From: Pterois miles
Lineage: Eukaryota > Chordata > Actinopteri > Perciformes > Scorpaenidae
Assembly (NCBI GenBank): GCA_947000775.1
Contig: CAMQGK010000565.1
Location: 11,989,001-12,053,000 of the forward strand
Length of the DNA stretch: 64,000 nucleotides
Direction of reading: 5' to 3'
Shown: one piece after another, positions 38,076-48,056 of the stretch
Numbering within the stretch: the stretch's first letter is position 1
How the letters are laid out: each line of letters starts with the position of its first letter
Made by a program: the position numbers and the translations under genes
Notes under the pieces: generated by a model
What the model was told of the DNA's origin: nothing
The model's input: only the letters and a program-made list of their open reading frames with translations
Databases searched by the model: none

Positions 38076-38845
38076 CCAGATGCTTCAATAGAAATATATA
38101 ACATCTGCCCTGACTCTCACTCTTCTGCTAACAAGACATTTCAGCCTTTAAACTTCTAATGTGTTATAATATAATAACTGTTTGAGCCCCAGAGAGGAAA
38201 TAATATCAATATTTCACAAAAGATAAATATTAGAGAAAGCTGCAGAAATCAATATTTTAGTGTATCAGAACAGAACAATAGTTTCTTCTTCTGCCGTTAA
38301 TGGTCTCATGACCGCTCATATTTATCTGGTGACCCTCTGGAGGGGCCCGACCCTTAGGTTAAGGACATTTTGTTGTTAATAGTTATGTACATTTCCTACA
38401 CAGGGATGTATTTCAGATGCACCTTTACTTGTAATGGAGTATTTGTAGATTGTGTTTTATGTGTGTCATTAATACAGATGGTCCTCATTATAGAATGAGC
38501 TGTTTTACACAAATAAAGGAGAAAGTGCAGATTTCTGATGTTAAAAAGTAGAAATCATTAAAGGAATAATGCATCACCAGTCAGCCTGCTCTACTGTTGA
38601 CCGGGTTATTGACCCAAAATAATAAACTAAATTAAATAACTCTTGTTGTGGCTGCAGCTCTGGGATCAGACGCACCGGATGAACTTGGACAGCTGACCAT
38701 GAAACCGTTGATCCACCAGGCCGTTTATTGCCGGTAAATAACCTCTCGGTGTCAGTGAGGCTTCTCCGGGATCAGGGCTGATCCGCTGCGCAGAGCGAAC
38801 CGGAGCTCCGCGGCCAGCGGAGGCACACACGAGGTGGAGGCGGGT

Positions 38846-38864
38846 GGGGGGGGGGGGGGGGGGG
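38846..38864 (+). repeat. G19 homopolymer
   Basis: Nineteen consecutive G in a GC-rich patch (38730-38920). Confidence 0.95.
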
Positions 38865-38937
38865 AAAGCAGCCCGCTGAGGGACGGAGCCTACCGGCTGC
38901 AGCTCTGGTAGGAGACACGAGACCAGCATGTCCTTAT

Positions 38938-39470
38938 GGAGACAAGTACACGTTTATTTATGAGGTATACTTCAGTAAACTTCAAGAGTATATCTCCCAA
39001 GTGTACTTTATGTTGTAAGTATACTAATAAGTGCACTGTTTAATACTGATTGGGACTGAATAGGCCCACTTTTTAGTTTAAAAAGTATACTTTAAGTCTA
39101 AGATTAGTAAACTTTGAGTACACAACTAGTTTTAGTTTAGGTATTACTTTGTACCGCAACTATACTATAAGTATACAGATAGTTTACTAGTTTTATACTT
39201 GTAAATGTACCAGGTCAGTACTTCTTAGGACTATATAGGCCCACTTTAAAGTATTCTTTAAATATAAGTATTGTACTTTACTAGTTTACTAGTTTTATAC
39301 TTGCAGTCCACTTTATATATTATGAAAGTGCGCTTTAAAATATATACAGTAAACTACAAGTATACTAACTTATACTTTTCTTGATCAAAAGATTAAGTAC
39401 AAGTACAAGCCAAGTATACTCAGACTGTTCTGTATACTGTATACTATACGGCATGAGCCAAGTACAGTAT
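38938..39470. mobile_element. AT-rich AGTATACTT element, copy 2
   Basis: Diverged copy of 34826-35660 lacking the hairpin insertion. Confidence 0.65.
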
Positions 39471-39621
39471 CTGGTTCTACCAGCTTCCTGCTAGCTGGAT
39501 GTGGCTGTAATAATGGATCTGTTAGCTGTAATTGATCACTGTTATTATCTTCTAATCCACCCATGGGCTGTCGGCTGTCAGCCTGGATTAACTTCTGTTC
39601 ACAAACAACCGGCTATCAGCC

Positions 39622-40073
39622 AGTAGGTAGCAGAGCCGGTAGCTAACAGAGCTACTAGCTAGCAGAGCCGGTAGCTAGCAGAGCCGGTAGCTAGCAGAGC
39701 CGGTAGCTAGCAGAGCCGGTAGCTATCAGAGCCAGGAGCTAGCAGAGCCGGTAGCTAGCAGAGCCAGGAGCTAGCAGAGCTGGTAGCTAGCAGAGCCAGG
39801 AGCTAGCAGAGCCAGGAGCTAGCAGAGCCGGTAGCTAGCAGAGCCGGTAGCTATCAGAGCCAGGAGCTAGCAGAGCCGGTAGCTAGCAGAGCCGGTAGCT
39901 AGCAGAGCCGGTAGCTAGCAGAGCCAGGAGCTAGCAGAGCCGGTAGCTAGCAGAGCTACTAGCTAGCAGAGCCGGTAGCTAGCAGAGCCAGTAGCTAGCA
40001 GAGCCAGGAGCTAGCAGAGCCGGTAGCTAGCAGAGCCAGTAGCTAGCAGAGCCAGTAGCTAGCAGAGCTGGTA
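39622..40073. repeat. 16-bp minisatellite (AGCTAGCAGAGCCGGT)
   Basis: About 28 copies with CCGGT, CCAGG, CTGGT and CTACT variants. Confidence 0.95.
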
Positions 40074-40089
40074 GCATGGAGCTATTTAC

Positions 40090-40560
40090 TGACAGCACAG
40101 GACACAACCTCTACATCCATGATCTGGACTCTACTGGACCCTCTTCTACATCCATGGTCTGGACTCTGCTAGACCCTCTTCTACATCCATGGTCTGGACT
40201 CTACTGGACCCTCTTCTACATCCATGGTCTGGACTCTACTGGACCCTCTTCTACATCCATGGTCTGGACTCTACTGGACCTTCTTCTACATCCATGGTCT
40301 AGACTCTAATGGACCCTCTTCTACATCCATGGTCTGGACTCTACTGGACCCTCTTCTACATCCATGGTCTGGACTCTACTGGACCCTCTTCTACATTCAT
40401 GGTCTGGACTCTACTGGACCCTCTTCTACATCCATGGTCTAGACTCTAATGGACCCTCTTCTACATCCATGGTCTGGACTCTGCTAGACCCTCTTCTACA
40501 TCCATGGTCTGGACTCTGCTAGACCCTCTTCTACATCCATGGTCTGGACTCTACTGGACT
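40090..40560. repeat. 35-bp minisatellite (CTACATCCATGGTCTGGACT...)
   Basis: About 13 copies ending CTACTGGACCCTCTT. It ends about 350 bp before the ferritin-like exon. Confidence 0.95.
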
Positions 40561-40912
40561 CCATGTTGGATAGTTGTAGTGGTAGTTATAATAGTCTGAA
40601 TATTTATACTATTTTATTGTTCAACACAGGACATTTCAGTAGAGACATTGACTATGACAGTATAATAGAAATAATGTAGTTCTACTTTTGTACGGCTCTT
40701 TGTAGGAGGAGGTTTTACTGGCGTCTGGTAGCTTTCAGTCCAGAATGGTGGAAGTGTAGCTCTGCAGCTGGACGCTGATGTTACAGTAGAGTGAACTTGA
40801 CTATTGACTTTCACTACTTCTCAGTATACAGTCTTTGGTTCGTCTTCGTGTTTGCTTGGTGTCGTCACTCTGATTGTGTTTCAGTGTCAGATGCTGGTTT
40901 TCTGTCCTGCAG

Positions 40913-41059
40913 GCAGGTGTGTTTGAGCGGGACGATGTCGCTCTGCCCTGCCTGGTGTCTTTCTTCCACCAGGAGGCGCTGAAGCAGCAGGAGGAGGCCA
41001 AGGTCATGCTGGGCTACGTGGCTGAGAGAGGGGGCAACTACTGCAGCAACGGCATCCAG
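40913..41059 (+). CDS. Ferritin-like exon (equivalent of FTH exon 2), partner exons not found
   Basis: An open, splice-flanked 147-nt exon (GTCCTGCAG acceptor, CCAG|GTAAAC donor) encoding 49 residues. It aligns without gaps to exon 2 of ferritin heavy chain (residues 38-86): VFERDDVALP matches YFDRDDVALK, and ERGGNY matches QRGGRI. Ferritin subunits form 24-mer iron-storage cages. The heavy-chain ferroxidase ligands Glu61, Glu62 and His65 are Lys, Gln and Glu here, so this exon could not form a standard ferroxidase site; a Glu is kept at position 64. I found no exon 1, 3 or 4 in the flanks, which are filled with minisatellites. It may be part of a divergent L-like ferritin gene with exons I cannot recognise, or an exon relic. 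The ferritin identity is firm, an active gene is not. Confidence 0.72.
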
Positions 41060-42134
41060 GTAAACACCACCAGGTAAACACCTCCAGGTTAACACCTCCA
41101 GGTAAACACCTCAAAGTAAACACCTCCAGGTTAAAACCTCCAGGTAAACACCTCCAGGTTAACACCTCCAGGTAAACACCCCCAGATAAACACCTCCAGG
41201 TTAACACCTCCAGGTAAACACCTCCAGGTAAACACCCCCAGGTAAACACCTCAAAGTAAACACCTCCAGGTTAACACCTCCAGGTAAACACCTCTAGGTT
41301 AACACCTCCAGGTTAACACCTCCAGGTAAACACCTCCAGGTTAACACCCCCAGGTAAACACCTCCAGGTTAACACCCCCAGGTAAACACCTCCAGGTTAA
41401 CACCTCCAGGTTAACACCTCCAGGTAAACACATCCAGGTTAACACCTCCAGGTAAACACCTCCAGGTAAACACCTCCAGGTAAACACCTCCAGGTAAACA
41501 CCTCCAGGTAAACACCCCCAGGTAAACACCTCCAGGTTAACACCTCCAGGTAAACACCCCCAGGTTAACACCCCCAGGTAAACACCTCCAGGTAAACACC
41601 CCCAGGTAAACACCTCCAGGTAAACACCTCCAGGTTAACACCTCCAGGTAAACACCCCCAGGTAAACACCTCCAGGTTAACACCTCCAGGTAAACACCCC
41701 CAGGTTAACACCCCCAGGTAAACACCTCCAGGTTAACACCTCCAGGTTAACACCTCCAGGTAAACACCTCCAGGTAAACACCTCCAGGTTAACACCTCCA
41801 GGTAAACACCTCCAGGTAAACACCTCCAGGTTAACACCCCCAGGTAAACACCTCCAGGTTAACACCTCCCAGGTTAACACCTCCAGGTAAACACCTCCAG
41901 GTAAACACCTCCAAGTAAACACATCCAGGTAAACACCACCAAGTTAACACCTCCAGGTAAACACCTCCAGGTAAACACCTCCAGGTAAACACATCCAGGT
42001 AAACACCTCCAGGTAAACACCTCCAGGTAAACACATCCAGGTAAACACATCCAGGTAAACACATCCAGGTAAACACCTCCAGGTAAACACATCCAGGTAA
42101 ACACCTCCAGGTAAACACCTCCAGGTTAACACCT
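41060..42134 (+). repeat. 14-bp minisatellite repeating the splice junction
   Basis: About 77 tandem units of GTAAACACCTCCAG, with variants GTTAACACCTCCAG, a CACCCC form and a CACATC form. The array begins exactly at the 5' splice site of the ferritin-like exon, and the exon's last bases CCAG belong to the repeat register. Each unit holds CAG|GTAAAC or CAG|GTTAAC. Confidence 0.97.
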
Positions 42135-42168
42135 GTCTTCCACCTGCACTGTTATTGGTCATGTTTTT

Positions 42169-43040
42169 CAGTGGTGGAGGAAGTATTCAGATTCTTTACT
42201 GTAGTAAAAGTACTAGTACCACACTGTAAAATACTCTGTTACAGAACAACTACTAATTCCACACTAAAAATACTCTTACAGTAAAAGTACTAATACCACA
42301 CTGTGAAAGTCCATTGAAAATGTTCCTTCAGTAAAGTATGTCAGTATATTCAGGAAAAACATAGTTAAAGTATTAAACTAAGTTTTACTATGTTAAATTC
42401 CTTCTTTCTTTTGGGGGGGAGTAGCTAGTCTGTAGGGAGTTGGCTTGGGAACCGGAGGGTCACCGGTTCAAGTCCCGACATGACCAAGAACTGAGTGTGA
42501 ACTGGTAGCTGGAGAGGTGCCAGTTTACCTCTTGGGCACTGCCGAGGTGCCCCTGAGCAAGGCACCAAACCCCCAACTGCTCGGGGCGCTTGTCAGGAGC
42601 AGCCCCCTCACTCTGACATCTCTCCATTGTTGCATGTATATGTGCATGTGTGTGTCTCGGGTCTGCATGTACCGTGTATAAGTTAACAACAGAGTGTAAA
42701 AATTGAATTTCCCCATTGCGGGACAAATAAAGGACTATCTTCTTGGACTATCTTCAAAAATGTAAAGTAAAAGTATGTGGGTATTACCAGCAATATGTAC
42801 TTGTAATGTATCAGGGGACGTGTATAATTATAAATAATGGCTGTTTTTCTTTAACTGTGTTGCATCATTGGACTATGGATCATTTTAACTACTTTACATC
42901 CTGTTAATCCACAACTATGCTTCATATATTTTAAGATAAACATGTTTTGTGTATTAAATCTTCTCCTAGAGATGTGAAACTTCTGTGGTCGAGGTATACA
43001 TATGTCACAAGAGTAAATGTACTTAGTTACTGCCAGTCAC
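42169..43040 (+). mobile_element. CAGTGGTGGAA-type transposon, near full length, split by a SINE
   Basis: Left end CAGTGGTGGAGGAAGTATTC; internal AGTAAAAGTACTAATACCAC; right end AGTAAATGTACTTAGTTACT then GCCAGTCAC, roughly complementary to the expected left end. A family-1 SINE interrupts it at 42412-42755. Confidence 0.7.
42412..42755 (+). mobile_element. tRNA-derived SINE, family 1, second copy
   Basis: GGGGGGAGTAGCTAGTC head, B box GGTTCAAGTCCC, the same body as 15542-15854, and tail AATTTCCCCATTGCGGGACA then AATAAAGGACTATC. It lies inside the transposon at 42169-43040. Confidence 0.88.
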
Positions 43041-43339
43041 AGGTCAGAGGTCAGAGGTCAGGGTCAAGAGCGTCGCGTGAAGATGATGATCCCGTATGAA
43101 GATGTGATGTGTGGATCCATTTTGAAACTAAATTTACGATTTGAACTTTATCTGAGAGACAGAGGAGCTTCAGTCTGTAACAGCGTTCTCGTTTTACGCC
43201 TCGCGTTCCTCCCAAAACGTCCCATCAGGATTTATCTCTCCTCCTGCGCTATCCTTCATTTTGTCAGAGCAGGTGTCTTCGCTATCTGCTGCTTTTTTTT
43301 TTTTCTTGCAAACAGCAGAGATCTCATTTTGGACTGAAG

Positions 43340-43660
43340 CTCTTCATCGAGGCCAGAAGGCGGGAGGGAGGGCACGTTAACCCCCTGGAGACCTGGCCCC
43401 CCGATGCTGGTCTAAAGCCCGTCGGGGTGTACATTTCCCCCCTGAGTTCCGGAAAATTGGCGAGATTAATGCTGCGGCAGAAGAACAGCGGCGCTGATGG
43501 CGTTTCCAGATGGCCGCGCGGCAGTGGCGGTGGCGTGTCACGGTGGCGTGTCGCGGCGTGTCCCCCGACCGCCGGCCCGGGTTTATGAGTCGTGTAAAAT
43601 CGTTTCAGGGCCGAGGCCCCGGGCCTAGTCAGCAGCAGTTTGAGACACCTTGTTATCTGT
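43340..43660. promoter_or_regulatory. GC-rich unique stretch upstream of myod1
   Basis: GC- and CpG-rich, non-repetitive, about 4.5 kb upstream of the myod1 start, without a recognisable exon. It could be a CpG-rich regulatory element or the trace of lost coding sequence. Confidence 0.25.
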
Positions 43661-43756
43661 CTCTCAGTGGCGTGTACCGCAGCGAGTCAACGCCATCGCA
43701 GTCCGTCACTGCTCCAGTTTGATCTGCTTTCACTTCCTGCAGCATTTTGTTCTATC

Positions 43757-43940
43757 AGAGTGACGTTTGGACCATTCACGCTCACATTCACACCTGCATT
43801 AACCTGCACGTCTTTGGACTGTGGGAGGAAGCCGGAGCACCCGGAGAAAATCCACGCTAACACAGGGAGAACATGCAAACTCCACACAGAAGGGCCCCAA
43901 GATGGATTCGAACTCGTGACCCTCATGCTGTGAGGCGACA
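43757..43940 (-). mobile_element. Family-2 SINE fragment
   Basis: Reverse complement of the SINE at 31237-31605: GTCTTTGGACTGTGGGAGGA, GGGAGAACATGCAAACTCCA, and the tRNA-like head in reverse (TGTGAGGCGACAGTGCTG). Confidence 0.85.
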
Positions 43941-44276
43941 GTGCTGTATGAATATTATATATCTGCCAGTAAATCGCTCAGGTCAATAAATCCCCTGTAA
44001 ATCCTACACGCTGGACCTTTAAATCAACTAAAGGATAAGAACAAGTGTCAGTCGGAGTGACTTTGGTCGACGTCAGCCCTCAGATTGATTATTTATTTAG
44101 TACTTCTTCTGAGTTTTCCCAGTACTACCTCGTAAATGATGTAAATGTACTGTATGCTGCTCTCTGGTCTGGGTTTTTGTGGATTTATGCGAGCTGGGCA
44201 TAGTATTTCATTTAGTCTGTTTGTGGGCGAGTTTCCTAGCAGGGATTCTTAAACTGGGGTCCGGGGACCTGAAGAT

Positions 44277-44836
44277 GCTAACGTTAGCTCATGACCTGTT
44301 TGTGTTAGTTAATATTTTTAGCTAATGTTAGCTCATGACCTGTTTGTGTTAGTTAATGTTTTTAGCTAATGTTAGCTCATGACCTGTTTGTGTTAGCCAA
44401 TATTGTTAGCCAACGTTAGCTCATGACCTGTTTGTGTTAGTTAATGTTTTTAGCTAATGTTAGCTCATGACCTGTTTGTGTTAGCTAATATTGTTAGCCA
44501 ACGTTAGCTCATGACCTGTTTGTGTTAGTTAATGTTTTTAGCTAATGTTAGCTCATGACCTGTTTGTGTTAGCTAATATTGTTAGCCAACGTTAGCTCAT
44601 GACCTGTTTGTGTTAGTTAATGTTTTTAGCTAATGTTAGCTCATGACCTGTTTGTGTTAGCTAATATTGTTAGCCAACGTTAGCTCATGACCTGTTTGTG
44701 TTAGTTAATGTTTTTAGCTAATGTTAGCTCATGACCTGTTTGTGTTAGCTAATGTTTTTAGCTAATGTTAGCTCATGACATGTTCGTGTTAGCTAATGTT
44801 TTTAGCTAATGTTAGCTCATGACCTGTTCTTGTTGT
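44277..44836. repeat. 44-bp minisatellite with 88-bp higher-order dimer
   Basis: About 13 units of GTTAGCTCATGACCTGTTTG followed alternately by TTAATGTTTTTAGCTAAT and CTAATATTGTTAGCCAAC. Confidence 0.95.
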
Positions 44837-46212
44837 AGGTTTGTCGTGTTTATGTCTGCTCTCCGTGATGTGTGATCTGAGACATACCATTTGATAAACA
44901 GAAAAGTAAATGAAACCAATTGAGAAAGATGACGACATTATCCAGGACGCGTTTAGCCTAGCTTAGCACAAAGACTGGAATTTAGGGGGAAAATGCTAAC
45001 TCAGCTGCAAAAAAAAGTGCACAACTTATGTTCAAACAACTCCAGAGCTGTCTGATGAACATCTTATTTAAAGTTTTCCACTAAATATTTTAATCTTTAT
45101 ACTCTCCACGAATGAGACTGTCTTGAAAAACACCGTCTTTGTATTTTTATTATGTTTTTTAAGACTTTATTTGAATTTAAACTTGTTTTCAGTACTAATC
45201 AGAGCAGGTATTTGATGGTAATAATAATAATTTGTATAGACACATCTGAGTGATACCAAAGGAGTGTTCAATAACCAGTCCTGTATAGAGTTATAGAAAT
45301 ATAGTCTTTGGTCGACTAAATGATTTGAAATAAGCTGTAAACTCACTTTATAAATATTGTTTACAAGTATTCCAAGATATAAATGTGATTTTACTTGTTT
45401 TGTGACTTTTATTGTTCAGACAGAGCTGACGGAGAAGCCATGATGTCTTATATGAAATAGTTTATTTATTGATGTCTGTTTTTAGTGATTCTCCAAGTCT
45501 GGGTTTGTCCTGCATTATTTAGTAAAATTAGAAATGCCAGATGATGATTCATAGCATTTGTAGGCCTCGACCGAACAGGACGTCTGTGTTAAATGCATGT
45601 CAGAAAAGTCTGCAAGTTGTCCTGAAATACAGTTTAATCTCTTGAAAATAAAGTTAGAAAACCTATTTGTGGTGCAAGTATTTTCATAGTTGAAAATAAT
45701 ATAATATAGGTGAAAATCAGTGAATAAAAAGGATCATTCTGCGTATTTTTTAACCACATAAGTCATATGTAAATGTACATATACATCATAATTTCAGACT
45801 TGACTTGTAGATTTGTGTTTTTAAACGTTACACTCATACAAACTAACCTTTATTAGCAGCTGAACACATTAACAACCTGTACTTAGTAGTTGTTGGGGTC
45901 CTGATGTTTAGGGTCCTGTATTAAAAGACCTGTCAATCACTTTTGGAGTGATAGCGATAATCCTTTGAGTAGAGGATCTGAATATTTCCTCAAACACTTG
46001 AAGCATCCACAGCTTGGGACCATCTGTCCCATTTAGAGGTTGATGGGTAGTTAGTCCGGTCAGGGTTTCTGCTGCAGGATCTGAGCTCTGCAGCGCCCTC
46101 CAGCGGCCACCCTGCTGTACTGCAGCGACCTGAACCTGCTGCCTGCTTTCTGCTGATCAATAATCTGCCTTTTAATGTGTCTGGACGGAGTCGGTGCAGT
46201 GATGGCAGCTGG
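44837..46212. other. No gene seen
   Basis: AT-rich unique sequence. A CTCF-like motif lies at 46092-46106 (minus strand). Confidence 0.5.
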
Positions 46213-46405
46213 GAGGAGAGCTGCAGGTATAGAGGAGGAGGAGGAGGAGGAGGAAGAGGAGGAGGAGGAGGAGGAAGAGGAGGAGGAGGAGGAGGAGGAG
46301 GAGGAAGAGGAGGAGGAGGAGGAGGAGGAGGAGAAGGAGGAGGAGGAGGAGGAAGAGGAGGAGGAGGAGGAGGAGGAGGAGGAGGAGGAAGAGGAGGAGG
46401 AGGAG

Positions 46406-46440
<35 letters not shown>

Positions 46441-46456
46441 GGAGGAGGAGGAAGAG
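46213..46456. repeat. (GGA)n polypurine array
   Basis: About 244 bp of GGA with GAA and AAG interruptions, all purine on the plus strand. Poly-Glu and poly-Gly frames are artefacts. Confidence 0.96.
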
Positions 46457-47800
46457 GTCAGTGAATCTCCTCTAAAAATAAACGCAGTGACATTTAACTT
46501 GATTACACACTTTCATGCTGTATTTACACTTTAAAAAATGGTGTTCAGCTCAGTAGAGTCATGAAATATGAATCCTGGATGAAGTCCTTGAAACGTCTCT
46601 TGATTAGTGTTTATGCCCATAACAATGAAAAAAAGAAGAAACTTCAGTATTTTTTGGTTTTCAGTTATGTTTTTCTTTTACTTTCAAAATTAGAAAGCAG
46701 CCAGCAACAAGGTCAAAAGGTCAGCTGGCTTAGGATCTGTATGACAGTAACTTCATATTTAAATTTAATTTCTTTCTTTCTGAATATGAACAACGTTTAA
46801 TACTGAATAATTAAAAAAAATTATTCGATTATTCGATTTGTTACTTTTATTCTAAAAATATAACATTTAATTTATTACTTTTATATCTGGGCAAAAATAT
46901 ATTTAATTTGTTGTATCTTTTACCCAAATGTTTGTTACTTTTATTATAAAAGTAACAAATGTTTGGGCAAAAATTGTTTTTTACTTTTATTTAATTTTCT
47001 AATCAACATAACAAAGTCCAAAAGTTTGTAACTTTCATTATAAAAGTTACTAATTTTGGGCAAATGATAGAATTTGACGTTACTGTCATACAGATGCTGC
47101 TGAAATGAAATTTAACAAGACTCAAATTTCATTTATTTATTTTTTACTGTTTTCTGCTGTGAGTTAGAAAATTCCTCTTTTTTCCCCTCTCTAAAATTAT
47201 ATTTATGTATTTAATTAAAAAAACTACTTTCTTTAATTTTACAACATATAAATGTAAAAAGGTAATTTAATTTACTTCCACATCAGATTGGCTTTATTTA
47301 ACTGTATTTTGATCTGTACTTATTGTTCATTTTATCACGCCTTCAACTATTTTTAGTTTGTGTTTCTCTTTAATTTACGTTTACATTCTTCTTCTATGTA
47401 TTATTCATTCAGTGGGTCTGTATATTAGTTTAGGCCTCATAATCACATTTTGAGCGTCTCTTTTTGCTCCCATCACTCCATGTTGTGGGAGAAAGTCAGT
47501 TTCATTTCAATACCACATTTATTTACAAATAAACTTGTGCCTGTACATTAAAATGTATTTGTCCATGTTCAGGAGATCCAGAGGCCGGTCTAAGATATTC
47601 TATGATTTACATACTTTACATTTCTGTGGAGTATTAGGCTGTTATTAGAGTATTATATATGACAGTGTTTACTGGGTTTCTCCTCCCACATGGTGCGTAC
47701 TGGGCCCCCGCTGTGAGCAGCAGTATATTACCCTGCAGTTACTGCTCTGTTAGGGGTAATTGTACACTAATTACCGTGAAGTTGTAAACCCCTCCTGCTG
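46457..47800. other. myod1 upstream region, AT-rich
   Basis: Dominated by AT-rich sequence and the palindromic repeats near 46.9 kb. The last 150 bp before the promoter are unique and better balanced in GC. Confidence 0.5.
46923..46967. repeat. Near-perfect palindrome, no loop
   Basis: CCCAAATGTTTGTTACTTTT meets its complement around 46945 with only central NTGT/ACA differences. Diverged relatives lie at 46840-46905 and 47020-47062. Confidence 0.75.
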
Positions 47801-47900
47801 CCAGCTGATTGGTCAGAACCCAGTGGACCTTAGGGTCCTGGCCCCGCCCCCCGCGTGTGTCCCAGGTATAAGAGGGTCCAGGTCAACAGCTGAGGGGACA
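47801..47900 (+). promoter_or_regulatory. myod1: myod1 core promoter: E-box, CCAAT, GC box, TATA, E-box
   Basis: Within 100 bp upstream of the transcript: E-box CAGCTG (47802-47807) joined to an inverted CCAAT box (ATTGG, 47808-47812), a GC box (CCCCGCCCC, 47842-47850), a TATA box (TATAAG, 47867-47872) and a second CAGCTG (47887-47892). Spacing from the TATA box predicts a start near 47,898 and a 5' UTR of about 160 nt. E-boxes at the promoter fit MyoD family auto- and cross-regulation (known biology). Binding here is inferred. Confidence 0.75.
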
Positions 47901-48056
47901 GAACCGTGTGTGACAGGACTCTACATTCCCTCTGAAACCCTGAGACCGGCTCACATCCTCCCATCTGGTCCTCCTCCTCCTCCTCCTGCTTCTGGTCTGA
48001 AGATTCTGTCCGTCTCTGGATTTTTCTTCTTCTGTGGTGTGTTTTGGGACTGAACC

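Noticed and set aside
37496..38101. 201-codon frame of ETLLRPERGPME repeats
   Set aside because: 36-bp minisatellite; the opposite strand is open too; no signal of a gene around it.
41004..42162. Minus-strand frames of repeated FTWRCLPGGVYLEV
   Set aside because: Reverse reading of the 14-bp minisatellite; 14 is not a multiple of three and frames alternate.
43640..43933. 97-codon frame ending HTEGPQDGFELVTLML
   Set aside because: Reads through a reversed family-2 SINE fragment.
46060..46210. Possible ferritin exon 3 after acceptor CTGCTGCAG
   Set aside because: The downstream frame (DLSSAAPSSGHPA) has no ferritin motif and no matching 126-nt exon with a donor.
46175..46534. Poly-Glu protein starting MCLDGVGAVMAAGRR
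   Set aside because: GGA microsatellite. The non-repeat ends are short and match nothing.
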